Part shown: one piece after another, positions 46,943-55,841 of the stretch
Layout: every line of letters begins with the position of its first letter
Numbering within the stretch: the stretch's first letter is position 1
Assembly: GCA_009695065.1 (NCBI GenBank)
Contig: SIBR01000004.1
Coordinates: 1-64,000, forward strand
Length of the DNA stretch: 64,000 nucleotides
From: Opitutus sp.
GTDB taxonomy: Bacteria > Verrucomicrobiota > Verrucomicrobiae > Opitutales > Opitutaceae
Direction of reading: 5' to 3'
Program-made: the position numbers and the translations under genes
The notes under the pieces: model-generated
Database searches by the model: none
Seen by the model: the letters and a program-made list of their open reading frames with translations, nothing else
Told to the model about the DNA's origin: nothing

Positions 46943-47572
46943 CTACCGGGGCGGCGAGCCGTCCGGCAACGAGTTCCGGTACAGCGAGTCGTCCCGATAG
47001 TAGTCAAAAACTGGGCCGCCTTTGATGTGACTTTCCGAATAGCCCACGCTGATCGCATAACGGCCATCGGGATCGTCGAGGTGGAGCATGACCGAACCGG
47101 TTCGCTCGCTATAGCCGCCGCTGCCCCAGCCGAAGCTCAGCGAATAGGTTCCGTGAATCTTCTGCTCGGATTTCGTTTCGGTCGGATTGATCGGCCGCAG
47201 CCGTGGCGGGGGAAGGGGGGCGAGCAACGTGCGGGCCAGCACGGCGGCCGCGTGTTGATCGACGAGTTGGTCGAGGCGGGCAACTTCGGCTGAAGTCAGC
47301 AGGCCGAGGCCGGCGTTGCGGCGTTCGTCTACCGTCAGTTTTCCAGAAAAATTCTGTGCGGTGCCCTCGGCTTTGGGATTCAGGCGGCCGGCGACATCCC
47401 GGCGGACGAGCGCATCAAGGACCGCCACCTGATCCGAGGAGAAACGGCTCACTCCGATTTCGGTCCGTTCGGCCACCGTGAGGGCTTGGGAAAACCGGCC
47501 GCCGGTCTCTGCCGCCCGGGTCAAACCGAGGCCCAGCACGCAGGCAAGCAGCAGCGGGATCCGGGCTTTCAT
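46943..47572 (-). CDS. Secreted protein with two tandem 38-residue repeats, function unknown
   Basis: 209 residues. Signal peptide (IPLLLACVLGLGLTRAAE). Two copies of a helical motif follow: residues 27-64 (FSQALTVAERTEIGVSRFSS, then DQVAVLDALVRRDVAGRL) and 75-112 (FSGKLTVDERRNAGLGLLTS, then AEVARLDQLVDQHAAAVL). The C-terminal part is Gly/Tyr-rich (SFGWGSGGYSERTGSVMLHL, GYSESHIKGGP). I do not recognise a named family; similar proteins appear in Opitutaceae as I recall. Same strand as lipA and 95 bases upstream of it. Confidence 0.65.
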   Translation of the reverse strand: MKARIPLLLACVLGLGLTRAAETGGRFSQALTVAERTEIGVSRFSSDQVAVLDALVRRDVAGRLNPKAEGTAQNFSGKLTVDERRNAGLGLLTSAEVARLDQLVDQHAAAVLARTLLAPLPPPRLRPINPTETKSEQKIHGTYSLSFGWGSGGYSERTGSVMLHLDDPDGRYAISVGYSESHIKGGPVFDYYRDDSLYRNSLPDGSPPR

Positions 47573-47734
47573 GCAGGCTGAGATTGGCGCACGGGGACGG
47601 GAGACTCACGCCAATTCGTGAGGGTTCCCCTTTTCGGCGGTCGAAATGTTAGCGGCAATTCTTCCACGCACTTTGGTTCTCGCCCCGGTCCCGCCGTCCA
47701 CCTACCACGAACGCGCTTTCCCTTCTCGTTCCCC

Positions 47735-49993
47735 ATGCTGCCTTTTGCCGTTACGATTTTCACCGGGGCGTTTTTGCTGTTTCAAGTTCAACCCCTGATC
47801 GGAAAATACATCCTGCCCTGGTTCGGGGGCGGACCTGGAGTTTGGACGGCCTGCCTGCTCTTTTTTCAGACGCTCCTGCTGGGCGGCTATGCGTATGCGC
47901 ATTTTTCCACAACCTGCCTGAAGCCGCGTGCCCAGACCGTACTGCACATGGTCCTGCTGGCGTTGTCGCTGGCCCTGCTGCCGATCACGCCGGGCGATGG
48001 CTGGAAGGAGCACATCGCCGGGCCGCCCGTCTGGCATATCGTCATGCTGCTTTCCGCGACGATCGGGTTGCCCTATTTTGTGCTGTCGTCGACCGGTCCG
48101 CTGATGCAGCGCTGGTTCAGCGAGACCAATCCCGGGGTGTCCCCGTACCGGCTATACGCTCTTTCCAACATCGGATCATTGCTCGCGCTCCTCAGTTATC
48201 CGTTCTTCTTCGAGGTGAAATTCACCCGGCGCGAGCAGGCCGCATGCTGGTCGGGCGGGCTGATCGTCTTTATGCTGTTTTGCGGCTATTGTGCCTGGAA
48301 GGTTTGGCGTCGCGGCAATCCCACCCCCGGCGAGACGGCCGAAGGAGATGGGGCGACCGGGGCGGAACTGGCTCCGGCCACAAGCTGGCCGGATCGGTGG
48401 CTCTGGCTGGGGTTGCCGGCGATCGCGTCCATCCTGCTGCTCGCGACGACCAACAAGCTCTGCCAAGAGGTCGCGGTCATCCCGTTTCTTTGGGTGCTGC
48501 CACTCAGCCTTTATTTGCTGAGTTTCATCATTTGTTTCGATCATGCCCGTTGGTACCTGCGCAGTTTGTGGGTGGGGCTGTTGGTCGTGGGTGCGGCCTT
48601 TGTCAGCCTGCTCCTCGCGGTCGGCAATGATGCGTCGATACCGTATCAAATCGTCGGCTATAACGTGACCCTGTTCGCCGCGTGCATGGTTTGCCACGGC
48701 GAATTGTTCCGCCTTAAGCCGCCGCCCTTTCAGCTCACGGCCTACTATCTTTTCATCTCCGCGGGCGGGGCCCTCGGCGGCTTCCTTGTGGCGGTGGTCG
48801 CTCCGGCGTTCTTGAACGACTACCGCGAACTCCAGGCGGGCTTGTGGATGTTGAGCTACGTGCTTGGCGTGTTGTGCCTGCGCCGGCAGAGCCGCGGCGT
48901 GGCGCTGGGCGTAGGCGTCGGTGCCATGGTGGCGACGATTGCGGTGCCCGTGCTCCGGTCGCGCTTCAGCGACGGGCTCGGGATCGGCGAGGAGTTGCTC
49001 ACGTTCTATGGCGACCACGGCTTGTATATCTCGTCCGGCCTGATCGTTTTCGTGCTTTGCATGATCGATTTTCGACGGCATCGCGTGCTGCCGGAATGGC
49101 AGCCGCGCATGGCGGGCTTCGTGATGGCCATGTCGTTCGTGCTCGGGGCGATTTTTTTCCTCCAGTCGCGCAACCGCGGCGACGTGCCGGTCTTGAGCGC
49201 ATCCCGCAATTTTTACGGCACCCTGAAGGTCTACGACTATTCGGCGGACGATCCGGAGCGGCACTACCACTTGCTGCTGCACGGGGCGACCACCCATGGA
49301 TTGCAGTTTGTCTCCGAGGAACGCGCGATGTGGCACACCACCTACTATGGCAAAACCAGCGGGGTGGGTCGCGCGCTCGGCCTGCTGCCCGAAGGGAACC
49401 GGCGCATCGGGCTGGTGGGACTCGGCACGGGCACGCTCGCTTCCTATGGAACCCCCGGCGACTACCTGCGCATCTACGAGATCAACCCTGCGGTGGAGGA
49501 GCTGGCCCGAAGCCGCTTCACGTACTTGCAGCGTTGTCCAGCGAAGGTCGACGTGGTGATGGGCGACGCGCGGCTGAGCATGGAGCGGGAACTCGCGAGC
49601 GGACAACCGCAGCGGCTCGATCTGCTCGCACTCGATGCTTTCAGCAGCGACGCCATTCCCGTGCATTTACTAACCCGGGAGGCGTTCGAAATCTATCTCC
49701 GGCAGCTCAAGCCCGAAGGGGTGATCGCCGTGCACGTGTCGAACCGATACCTGAACCTGACGCCCGTCGTGGAAGACCTCGCGGCGCATTTCGGGTTGGA
49801 AATCGCAACGATCCCCGATGACGACGCGGACGAGTGGTGGGTCTATCGGACGACGTGGATTTTGCTTTCGAAAAACAAGGCGCTGCTGGCGAGCGATGAA
49901 ATCCGCGATGTAGCCGAGGCGGCAGGCGAAGAGAAAGTGGCGCGTGTGCTCTGGACCGACGACCACGCAAGCCTGTACGAGATTTTAAAGTGA
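47735..49993 (+). CDS. Fused MFS-like transporter and spermidine synthase domain protein
   Basis: 752 residues from ATG 47735 (GTG 47618 would add a Pro/Ser-rich tail unlike the family). The first 480 residues hold about 12 membrane segments beginning LPFAVTIFTGAFLLFQVQPLIGK, a signature of this fusion family. The C-terminal domain is spermidine synthase-like: IGLVGLGTGTLASYG (SAM-binding), LRIYEINPAVEELAR, DVVMGDARLSME, LLALDAFSSDAIP and LLTREAFEIYL. The aminopropyl reaction is not proven for these fusions, and DAFSSD is kept. Single gene. Confidence 0.85.
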   Translation: MLPFAVTIFTGAFLLFQVQPLIGKYILPWFGGGPGVWTACLLFFQTLLLGGYAYAHFSTTCLKPRAQTVLHMVLLALSLALLPITPGDGWKEHIAGPPVWHIVMLLSATIGLPYFVLSSTGPLMQRWFSETNPGVSPYRLYALSNIGSLLALLSYPFFFEVKFTRREQAACWSGGLIVFMLFCGYCAWKVWRRGNPTPGETAEGDGATGAELAPATSWPDRWLWLGLPAIASILLLATTNKLCQEVAVIPFLWVLPLSLYLLSFIICFDHARWYLRSLWVGLLVVGAAFVSLLLAVGNDASIPYQIVGYNVTLFAACMVCHGELFRLKPPPFQLTAYYLFISAGGALGGFLVAVVAPAFLNDYRELQAGLWMLSYVLGVLCLRRQSRGVALGVGVGAMVATIAVPVLRSRFSDGLGIGEELLTFYGDHGLYISSGLIVFVLCMIDFRRHRVLPEWQPRMAGFVMAMSFVLGAIFFLQSRNRGDVPVLSASRNFYGTLKVYDYSADDPERHYHLLLHGATTHGLQFVSEERAMWHTTYYGKTSGVGRALGLLPEGNRRIGLVGLGTGTLASYGTPGDYLRIYEINPAVEELARSRFTYLQRCPAKVDVVMGDARLSMERELASGQPQRLDLLALDAFSSDAIPVHLLTREAFEIYLRQLKPEGVIAVHVSNRYLNLTPVVEDLAAHFGLEIATIPDDDADEWWVYRTTWILLSKNKALLASDEIRDVAEAAGEEKVARVLWTDDHASLYEILK

Positions 49994-50101
49994 ATCAGAC
50001 GACTCGCCCGCCGGTGGCGTCCAGTGAAATTTTACCGGGTGTGGCAGGGCGATTGCGGCGCGTGCCGATGGCGGGCGGATAGGGGCAGATTGGGTTGGGC
50101 C

Positions 50102-51364
50102 TCAATCGGCCGTGCGGTTCGGGGTGGCCCAGAGGATCCGGGCGACGAACGTGGCGCCGGTTGCACCCCGGGCCTTGGCATCCTTGGGAAACATGCCCTC
50201 CGAGACGGTGATCCACGATTCCGATTCGCTGATGGGCGCCGCGCCAAAATTGCCGAGGTCGGCACCCCGTTCGGGAACAATGATCTTCTCCGTGGACCGG
50301 ATGACCCGCAAACCGGCCGGATCCACGCGGGCCATGAAAAGCGGAGCGCGATGGCGCGGGATATGGTCGTTGTTCGCCCCGCGGCGGGTGTACACGAGAA
50401 ATAAATTTCCGCTGTGGGTGAGCCAGTGCTGCTGCGTGTTGTAGCTGCCCAACTCGCTGCCGTCGTCAAACAGCCAGGGGCGCGGCGAAGCGTAGTTCAG
50501 GCCATCGTCACTGATGCTAACGTAACCCCGATCGTCGTTGCGCAACGTGAGGAAGTAGCGACCGCACGCGGTGGCCAGCGACGGCTCGTACAATCCGCGT
50601 TTTACGTTGAGACTCAGGATCGTTCCGTGCCGCCGATACGAGAGCGTGGTGCCGTCAAAATCGCACTCGGCGACCGTCGTGCTGAACGGTTCGCGCGTGC
50701 CGCGGCCGATGTAAAGCGGCACCAGCAGCCGTCCGTCCGGTTTTACCAGCCACTGCGAACAACCGTTGCGGGCGAAATCGAATTGCGTGTCCGCCGGCAA
50801 ATCCAAGACACGCCAGGGCGACCATACCTCGCGGACCGGATCGAAGACGGCATAGACGGTTTGGTGGGCCCGCTTGATATCCTCAAGTTGCCGGCCTTGC
50901 GGGCTGTAGCGCACTTGGCAGCCGATCGCCAGCAGCCGGGAGGTTGCGGCATGCCAGCCCGGCGTTACGTCCGCCACGCTCACGGTCACGCCATCGTCCT
51001 GTTTTCGCCAATCCAATTGGGGCGGCAGCAACGGACCGGTCCATGCACCGGTCACGCCTTCGCGCGTCATGAAATACAGGCCCGAATAATAGTCCGAAAT
51101 GCGCAGATGTTTCTGCAGTGTCATCACGACCCTGCCACTCACCTGGCCGGGGCGCGGAACGAAGGCGACCCGGGGGTGGAACCAGAGGAAATCGCCGCCG
51201 TCATGTTCGATCGCGGTTTCCAATTTGACGGTGTAGTCGGCCGTAGTGCCGGCGGCCCGGGAATAATTTGCCGCCCAAGCGAGCACGGCGGCGATCAGCG
51301 TCACGTAAATCGCCAAGCTTCGGAAGCCGCGAAACAACAATAGCACAGGGGCTTGAGCTTTCAT
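50102..51364 (-). CDS. Exported sialidase-like beta-propeller protein
   Basis: 420 residues from ATG 51364. Signal/anchor segment FRGFRSLAIYVTLIAAVLAWAA. The mature part is a six-bladed sialidase-like propeller: GDFLWFHPRVAFVPRPG at the start, DYYSGLYFMTREGVTGAWTG, GRLLVPLYIGRGTREPFST, YEPSLATACGRYFLTLR, YVSISDDGLNYASPRPW, and HWLTHSGNLFLVYTRRG near the end. An arginine/aspartate catalytic set is likely but not verifiable here; other propeller glycosidases are possible. Divergent from the Tat ceramidase-like gene. Confidence 0.7.
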   Translation of the reverse strand: MKAQAPVLLLFRGFRSLAIYVTLIAAVLAWAANYSRAAGTTADYTVKLETAIEHDGGDFLWFHPRVAFVPRPGQVSGRVVMTLQKHLRISDYYSGLYFMTREGVTGAWTGPLLPPQLDWRKQDDGVTVSVADVTPGWHAATSRLLAIGCQVRYSPQGRQLEDIKRAHQTVYAVFDPVREVWSPWRVLDLPADTQFDFARNGCSQWLVKPDGRLLVPLYIGRGTREPFSTTVAECDFDGTTLSYRRHGTILSLNVKRGLYEPSLATACGRYFLTLRNDDRGYVSISDDGLNYASPRPWLFDDGSELGSYNTQQHWLTHSGNLFLVYTRRGANNDHIPRHRAPLFMARVDPAGLRVIRSTEKIIVPERGADLGNFGAAPISESESWITVSEGMFPKDAKARGATGATFVARILWATPNRTAD

Positions 51365-51543
51365 GTTACGATTTCCTGAACTGGCGGCGAAATTATGCAC
51401 GCCCAATTCGGCCGTCGTAGTTGCCAACCGTGCGGGTAAATCAGGGGCGTGATGGGAATGACTGCAAGAGGGCGGCGAAGCGGCTGACGGTCGCTTGACG
51501 CGGAGGGTGGTCGTCCTTCGATTTGTCGGCCTTGTCGTCCGGC

Positions 51544-52995
51544 ATGACGGACGACTTTCTCCCTCTCCATTTACCGCCACTCCAGTCACCCCTGCCCATT
51601 AGCCCGATCAAACGAAGAGATTTTCTGAAGCGTTCGATGGCCGCGGGAGCTGCCTCACTGGCGCCGGTTGCGCTGGGTGCGGCGACGCCACACCAAGTCT
51701 TCAAGGGAAGCAGCCTTCACATCGCGACGTTCCGCTTCGATGTGACTCCACCGAAGGGGCATTCGCTGTGCGGCGGCTGGATCAAGCCGGTGGTCGACTA
51801 CGACGATCCCCTTGAGGCGATCGGCTACGTGCTGCTCGGAGCCGGGCAGCCCGTCGTGTTTTGCGTGGTCGACTGGGCCGGGATCCTGAACGAAGCCCAT
51901 TTGAAGTGGCGGTCCGTGCTGGCCGAGGCGGCCGGCACGACGCCGGAGCGCGTGGCGTTGCATTGCGTCCATCAGCACAACACTCCCTTGGTTTGTTTCG
52001 ATGCGGAACGCCGGTTGGCGAAACAAGGCGATCTGCCGCGTTCGTTTGAAATGGATTTTCAGCGCACCTGTCTGGATCGGGCGCGCACCACCGTAAGCGA
52101 GGCCGTGAAAAAGGCGCGTCCGGCTACTCATGTGGCGTTTGGATCCGGAGTGGTGGACAAAGTGGCGGGCAACCGTCGGATGGCGCGAGACGCGCGCGGA
52201 CATGTAACGGCGATGCGCGGCAGTGCGTGCAAGGACCCCGCGCTCGTGGCGATGCCGGAGGGCCCGATCGATCCCAACCTCCGTACGATCGCGTTTTATG
52301 ACCGGGGCACGAAGGTCGTCGCCTGTCATTTCTACGCCACGCATCCGATGAGTTATTACGGAGACGGCCGGGTGAGCAGCGATTTTTGCGGGCTGGCACG
52401 GCGGCGGCGGCAGGCGGACGAACCCGGTTGCACGCATCTGTATTTCACGGGTTGCGCCGGGAATATCGCCGCTGGCAAATACAACGACGGCAGCCCGGCG
52501 GCCCGGGTGGAACTGACGCGCCGTATGTATGAGGGTATCGTGGCCTCCGAGGCACGGCTGCGTCCGGAGCCGTTGGACACGATCGAATGGCGGGTCGAGG
52601 AACTGCATCCGGCGCCGAATCCCGCCCTCGGGATCGGGGCGCTTGAAGAGCTGATGATGAAGCGAAGGGATGCGATCGCGCTGCGGATGAGACCCGCCTT
52701 CAAACTGGCGTGGATCGCCCGATGCGAACGCCGGGTGCCGTTGGTCCTCGGCGCCCTGCATATGAATGATATCAGTTCGCTCTATTTGCCGTCGGAGCCG
52801 TTCATCGAATATCAGTTGCGTGCTCAAAAAATGACCGGACGATTCCTCGCGGTGGCGGCCTACGGCGACAACGGTGCGTGGTATTTGCCAACGAAGGTGG
52901 AATATCCCTCCGGCGGTTATGAGGTCGATTTCGCATTTTGTAGCGATGCTACGGATGATCTCCTAATGGGCGCCATGCGAAGTCTGCTGGCTTGA
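51544..52995 (+). CDS. Tat-exported neutral ceramidase-like protein
   Basis: 483 residues from ATG 51544. Tat signal KRRDFLKRSMAAGAASLAPVA near residues 22-42. The body is a divergent neutral ceramidase-type domain: FRFDVTPPKGHSLCGGWI, HCVHQHNTPLVC near residue 143 (zinc His), FYATHPMSYYGDGRVSSDF and YFTGCAGNIAAGKYNDGSPA. It is a second member besides 10333-11673, shorter at the end and with a different export route. It shares a 179-base divergent region with the sialidase-like gene, so both may act on the same glycolipid or glycan target (inference). Confidence 0.75.
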   Translation: MTDDFLPLHLPPLQSPLPISPIKRRDFLKRSMAAGAASLAPVALGAATPHQVFKGSSLHIATFRFDVTPPKGHSLCGGWIKPVVDYDDPLEAIGYVLLGAGQPVVFCVVDWAGILNEAHLKWRSVLAEAAGTTPERVALHCVHQHNTPLVCFDAERRLAKQGDLPRSFEMDFQRTCLDRARTTVSEAVKKARPATHVAFGSGVVDKVAGNRRMARDARGHVTAMRGSACKDPALVAMPEGPIDPNLRTIAFYDRGTKVVACHFYATHPMSYYGDGRVSSDFCGLARRRRQADEPGCTHLYFTGCAGNIAAGKYNDGSPAARVELTRRMYEGIVASEARLRPEPLDTIEWRVEELHPAPNPALGIGALEELMMKRRDAIALRMRPAFKLAWIARCERRVPLVLGALHMNDISSLYLPSEPFIEYQLRAQKMTGRFLAVAAYGDNGAWYLPTKVEYPSGGYEVDFAFCSDATDDLLMGAMRSLLA

Positions 52996-52998
52996 AGC

Positions 52999-53017
52999 GG
53001 CCGGCAAATGCCGGGCC
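52999..53017. terminator. Hairpin between convergent genes
   Basis: GGCCGGC and GCCGGGCC arms (one bulged G) around AAAT sit between the ceramidase-like stop and the stop of the small minus-strand gene. No T-run. Confidence 0.3.
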
Positions 53018-53035
53018 ATCGGGATCCCGCTGGAT

Positions 53036-53221
53036 CTATTTTTGGCGGCGCAGCGCCAGGAAGATCAGCGTGGCCCCAACGCCGAGGAGCCCCAAATAGG
53101 TTGCCACAATTTCCAAGCGCCTGAACCCGAACGATTGCTCCTCGGCTGCGTCGATCAGCTGAAAGGCGGCGACGATGTTGACGAGGGCGGAAACGACAAA
53201 GGTTGCGCCGCCGCCCAGCAA
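53036..53221 (-). CDS. Small two-segment membrane protein
   Basis: 61 residues, with TTG 53221 as the only usable start in the frame (a CTG slightly upstream is possible). Two hydrophobic segments, GGGATFVVSALVNIVAAFQLI and VATYLGLLGVGATLIFLAL, are joined by a charged loop DAAEEQSFGFRR, with a basic end RRQK. The unusual start and short length make this less certain than the neighbours, but the segment pattern is coherent and it follows the hydroxypyruvate isomerase-like gene by 58 bases on the same strand. Confidence 0.45.
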   Translation of the reverse strand: MLGGGATFVVSALVNIVAAFQLIDAAEEQSFGFRRLEIVATYLGLLGVGATLIFLALRRQK

Positions 53222-53279
53222 AATGAAACGCAGGGCCTTCGTGGCAAAGGGCGGGGCGAAGGCGTTCCCACGGGTGTGA

Positions 53280-54176
53280 TCACACCGTGCAGAGTTTCAC
53301 GGCCTCGCGCAGCGAGGTGAGGGGATCGCGTGTCGGCAGGAATTCCTGGGCCACAAAGCCCTTGAAGCCGGTCGCCTTGATGGCGCGGGCGATCGCGGGG
53401 TAGTAAAGCTCCTGGGTTTCGTCGATCTCGTGCCGCCCGGGATTGCCACCGGTGTGGTAGTGACCGAAATAGCGATGGTGTTGCTGGATGGTACGAATCA
53501 CGTCCCCTTCCATGATTTGCATGTGGTAGATGTCATAGAGGAGCTTGAATCGCTCCGAGCCGACCCGCTCGCAGAGTTCCACCCCCCACGCCGTGCGGTC
53601 GCACATGTAGTCCTTGTGGTTCACCTTGGAGTTGAGCAGTTCCATGCAAACGGTCACGCCGCGCTTTTCTGCCTCGCCGACAATCTGCTTCAGCCCGACC
53701 GCACAATTTTCGAGGCCCTGTTCGTCGGCCATGCCTTTACGGTTTCCAGAAAAAACGATCACGTTCGGCAAGCCCGCGTCGGAGCATTCCCGGATGCGCT
53801 CGATCATCGACGGCACCATCGCCGCATGGTTTTCGAGCCGGTTGAACCCGTTGGGTATGGTGGTGGTGCCGTTGGCCATTGCACAGGTGAGTCCGTGCTT
53901 TTTCACTGTCGGCCAGTCCTTCGGATCGAGGAGTTCGACTGACTGAAGGCCGATGTCACGCGCGGCGCGGGCAAAGTCTTCAAGGGGGATTTTGCCATAA
54001 CACCATTTGCAGACCGAATGGAGAAAGGCGGCTGCGCCGGCCTGAATCGCGGAGTTGGCCCGTGCGCCCGGGGCCGAGGTGTTTTCACCAGCGCCCTGCG
54101 AACGGGACAGCGTGGTGACGGCGGCGGCGGCAGCGAGGGAACGAAGGGCGGTGCGACGGGAGATCAGGGTTTTCAT
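53280..54176 (-). CDS. hyi: Hydroxypyruvate isomerase-like protein with Tat signal
   Basis: 298 residues. N-terminal Tat-type signal (SRRTALRSLAAAAAVTTL). The rest is a xylose-isomerase-like TIM barrel close to hydroxypyruvate isomerase: FLHSVCKWCYGKIPLEDFA, VELLDPKDWPTVKKHGL, VCMELLNSKVNHKDYMCD with a likely catalytic Glu, LLYDIYHMQIMEGDVIRTI, YFGHYHTGGNPGRHEID and VAQEFLPTRDP. The cytoplasmic enzyme turns hydroxypyruvate into tartronate semialdehyde, the intermediate made by the glucarate pathway at 31331-32098. An exported form is unusual, and its substrate outside the cytoplasm is not known. Confidence 0.75.
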   Translation of the reverse strand: MKTLISRRTALRSLAAAAAVTTLSRSQGAGENTSAPGARANSAIQAGAAAFLHSVCKWCYGKIPLEDFARAARDIGLQSVELLDPKDWPTVKKHGLTCAMANGTTTIPNGFNRLENHAAMVPSMIERIRECSDAGLPNVIVFSGNRKGMADEQGLENCAVGLKQIVGEAEKRGVTVCMELLNSKVNHKDYMCDRTAWGVELCERVGSERFKLLYDIYHMQIMEGDVIRTIQQHHRYFGHYHTGGNPGRHEIDETQELYYPAIARAIKATGFKGFVAQEFLPTRDPLTSLREAVKLCTV

Positions 54177-54306
54177 GGGGCGGCTGGACGTTCGCGGCCG
54201 CTCGAAATTTTGGCAAGCGTGGCTTCGGTGGATGCCCCGATCGCGCTGCAGCGGGCATCGAGAACCATCGCTTGCGCAGCGGACTGACGCGGCTAGGATG
54301 GGTTAA

Positions 54307-55050
54307 ATGAACCCGAACGATCTCCTTACCCGCCGCGGAGCTTTGAAGACCCTTGGCGGCGGTGCCGCCCTGATCGGCTTGGGTGGGTTCGCCGTTGATG
54401 CCTGCGCGGCCGGGCAGGCGGCGGTCACACCCCAGCCGTTCGAACTGCCGAAGCTGGGCTTTGCCTACGACGCCCTCGAACCGCACATCGACGCGCGCAC
54501 GATGGAAATCCATCACACCAAGCATCACCAAGCGTACATCACGAATGCGACCAAAGCGCTCGCTGACCATCCCCAGCTAAAAAAACTCTCGGCGGAGGAA
54601 ATCGTGAAGAATCTCGGCGCCATACCGGAAGCCGTTCGCGGCACCCTGCGCAATAATGTGGGCGGCCACGTGAACCATTCGTTTTTCTGGAAAATCCTTT
54701 CGCCCCGCGCCAGCGCCGGGCCCACCGGCGAGCTGGCCCGGGCGATTTCCCGGACATTTGGCTCCCTCGACGGGTTCAAGGCCCAGTTCAACGATGCCGC
54801 GGTTAAGCGTTTCGGCAGTGGCTGGGTCTGGCTCGTAAGCCGGCCCGGTGGAGTGCTGGCGGTCGTTTCCACGGCGAATCAGGATTCGCCGCTCAGCGAC
54901 GGCGCAATTCCGATCCTTGGCGTCGATGTCTGGGAGCACGCGTATTATCTCCATTATCAAAACCGTCGGGCCGACTATCTGACGGCGTACTGGAACGTCG
55001 TGGATTGGTCAGAGGCGGAGGCGAATCACGCGGCCGCGCTCAAGGTTTGA
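54307..55050 (+). CDS. sodA: Iron/manganese superoxide dismutase with Tat signal
   Basis: 247 residues. Tat signal [20 protein letters not shown] near residues 8-27. Catalytic domain from about 45: [45 protein letters not shown] and [15 protein letters not shown]. The metal ligands (His in MEIHHTKHH, His in VNHSFFW, Asp and His in DVWEHAYY) are all present. The NQDSP and WEHAYY context is closer to Mn-type or cambialistic enzymes. Exported SODs protect the envelope from superoxide. Divergent from the hyi-like gene and convergent with the Fur-family gene. Confidence 0.92.
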   Translation: MNPNDLLTRRGALKTLGGGAALIGLGGFAVDACAAGQAAVTPQPFELPKLGFAYDALEPHIDARTMEIHHTKHHQAYITNATKALADHPQLKKLSAEEIVKNLGAIPEAVRGTLRNNVGGHVNHSFFWKILSPRASAGPTGELARAISRTFGSLDGFKAQFNDAAVKRFGSGWVWLVSRPGGVLAVVSTANQDSPLSDGAIPILGVDVWEHAYYLHYQNRRADYLTAYWNVVDWSEAEANHAAALKV

Positions 55051-55229
55051 TTCACGCCCGGCCGTCCGGCGTGGCGTTGGAACTCCAAGGCGTCCCGCGA
55101 TAGCGGCGTGGGCTGTTCGCTCGTTCGGCCTGGCGGCGTCTTTTCTGCGACCGGACCTAACGTGGCGAGCTCGGAGGAGGGCAGAGGTCTCCGCGCTCGT
55201 CGCAGGTTGCGCGCGTGCCGCGTTCGCGT

Positions 55230-55750
55230 TTAGCGGGGCTTGGTGACGGGCGTGCCGCCACGATGAGGGCCGGGAGCCACGCCAAAAAATCCCACGATAT
55301 GGCCGACTTCGGAAAACCCGTGCGTGCGAAGCTTCTCTTCCACGGCCTCGATGGTGAGCCGCAGTTCGTCGGCGAGTCTCGTATCGAGCTCGATGACCTG
55401 ATTGGTGCTCTTGCAAACGACGTGATAGCGGGTCGGCTGGCCCAGATTGATTTCGTACAACGTGGTCCCGTTGTGAAAAAAGGCCCGTCGCACGAGTCCG
55501 ATCTCATCGAAGGCCGCCATGCAGCGGTAGACGGTGACGAGATCGCAATTCTTGGCCCCCACGTCCTCGTGGATCTGTTCGATGCTCGAAGGCTTCACCT
55601 GTTTGCTCAAGGCCGCAAGAATGGCCAGCCGCGGCTGCGTGATCCCGCAGATATCAGCTTTGCCGTCGCGATTTCGATGGGAGACAGGGACGGGCGCCCG
55701 GCGGCGGCATGGCCGGTGAGCGGATGATCCGTTTGCGTGGACGAGATCAT
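55230..55750 (-). pseudogene. Fur-family regulator gene with an apparent one-base deletion
   Basis: The last 126 codons (from TTG 55610) encode a Fur-type winged helix and dimer domain: SSIEQIHEDVGAKNCDLVTVY, AAFDEIGLVRRAFFHNGTT, RYHVVCKSTNQVIEL and GFSEVGHIVGFFGV. The N-terminal helix is in another frame from ATG 55750 (MISSTQTDHPLTGHAA, then SPIEIATAKLISAG). Adding one base in the CCC at 55644-55646 joins them as ISAGITQPRLAILAALSKQ, the usual first helix. Both Cys pairs of the structural zinc site are absent (CKST; no CxxC end), as in some zinc-site-lacking Fur proteins. Next to sodA, so regulation of it is plausible. Confidence 0.75.
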
Positions 55751-55841
55751 TTTTGGAGAAACTGATGGCTCGGCGTGGAATTTCGAGCCAATAGTCGCCT
55801 GGCGGCCGGACTTAAGAAACGTTCTCCTCCGACGGGATTGC

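Noticed and set aside
48176..49666. A 496-codon minus-strand frame opposite the MFS-spermidine synthase gene
   Set aside because: Also a shadow frame; the plus strand has clear membrane segments and SAM-binding motifs, and the antisense product is low-complexity.
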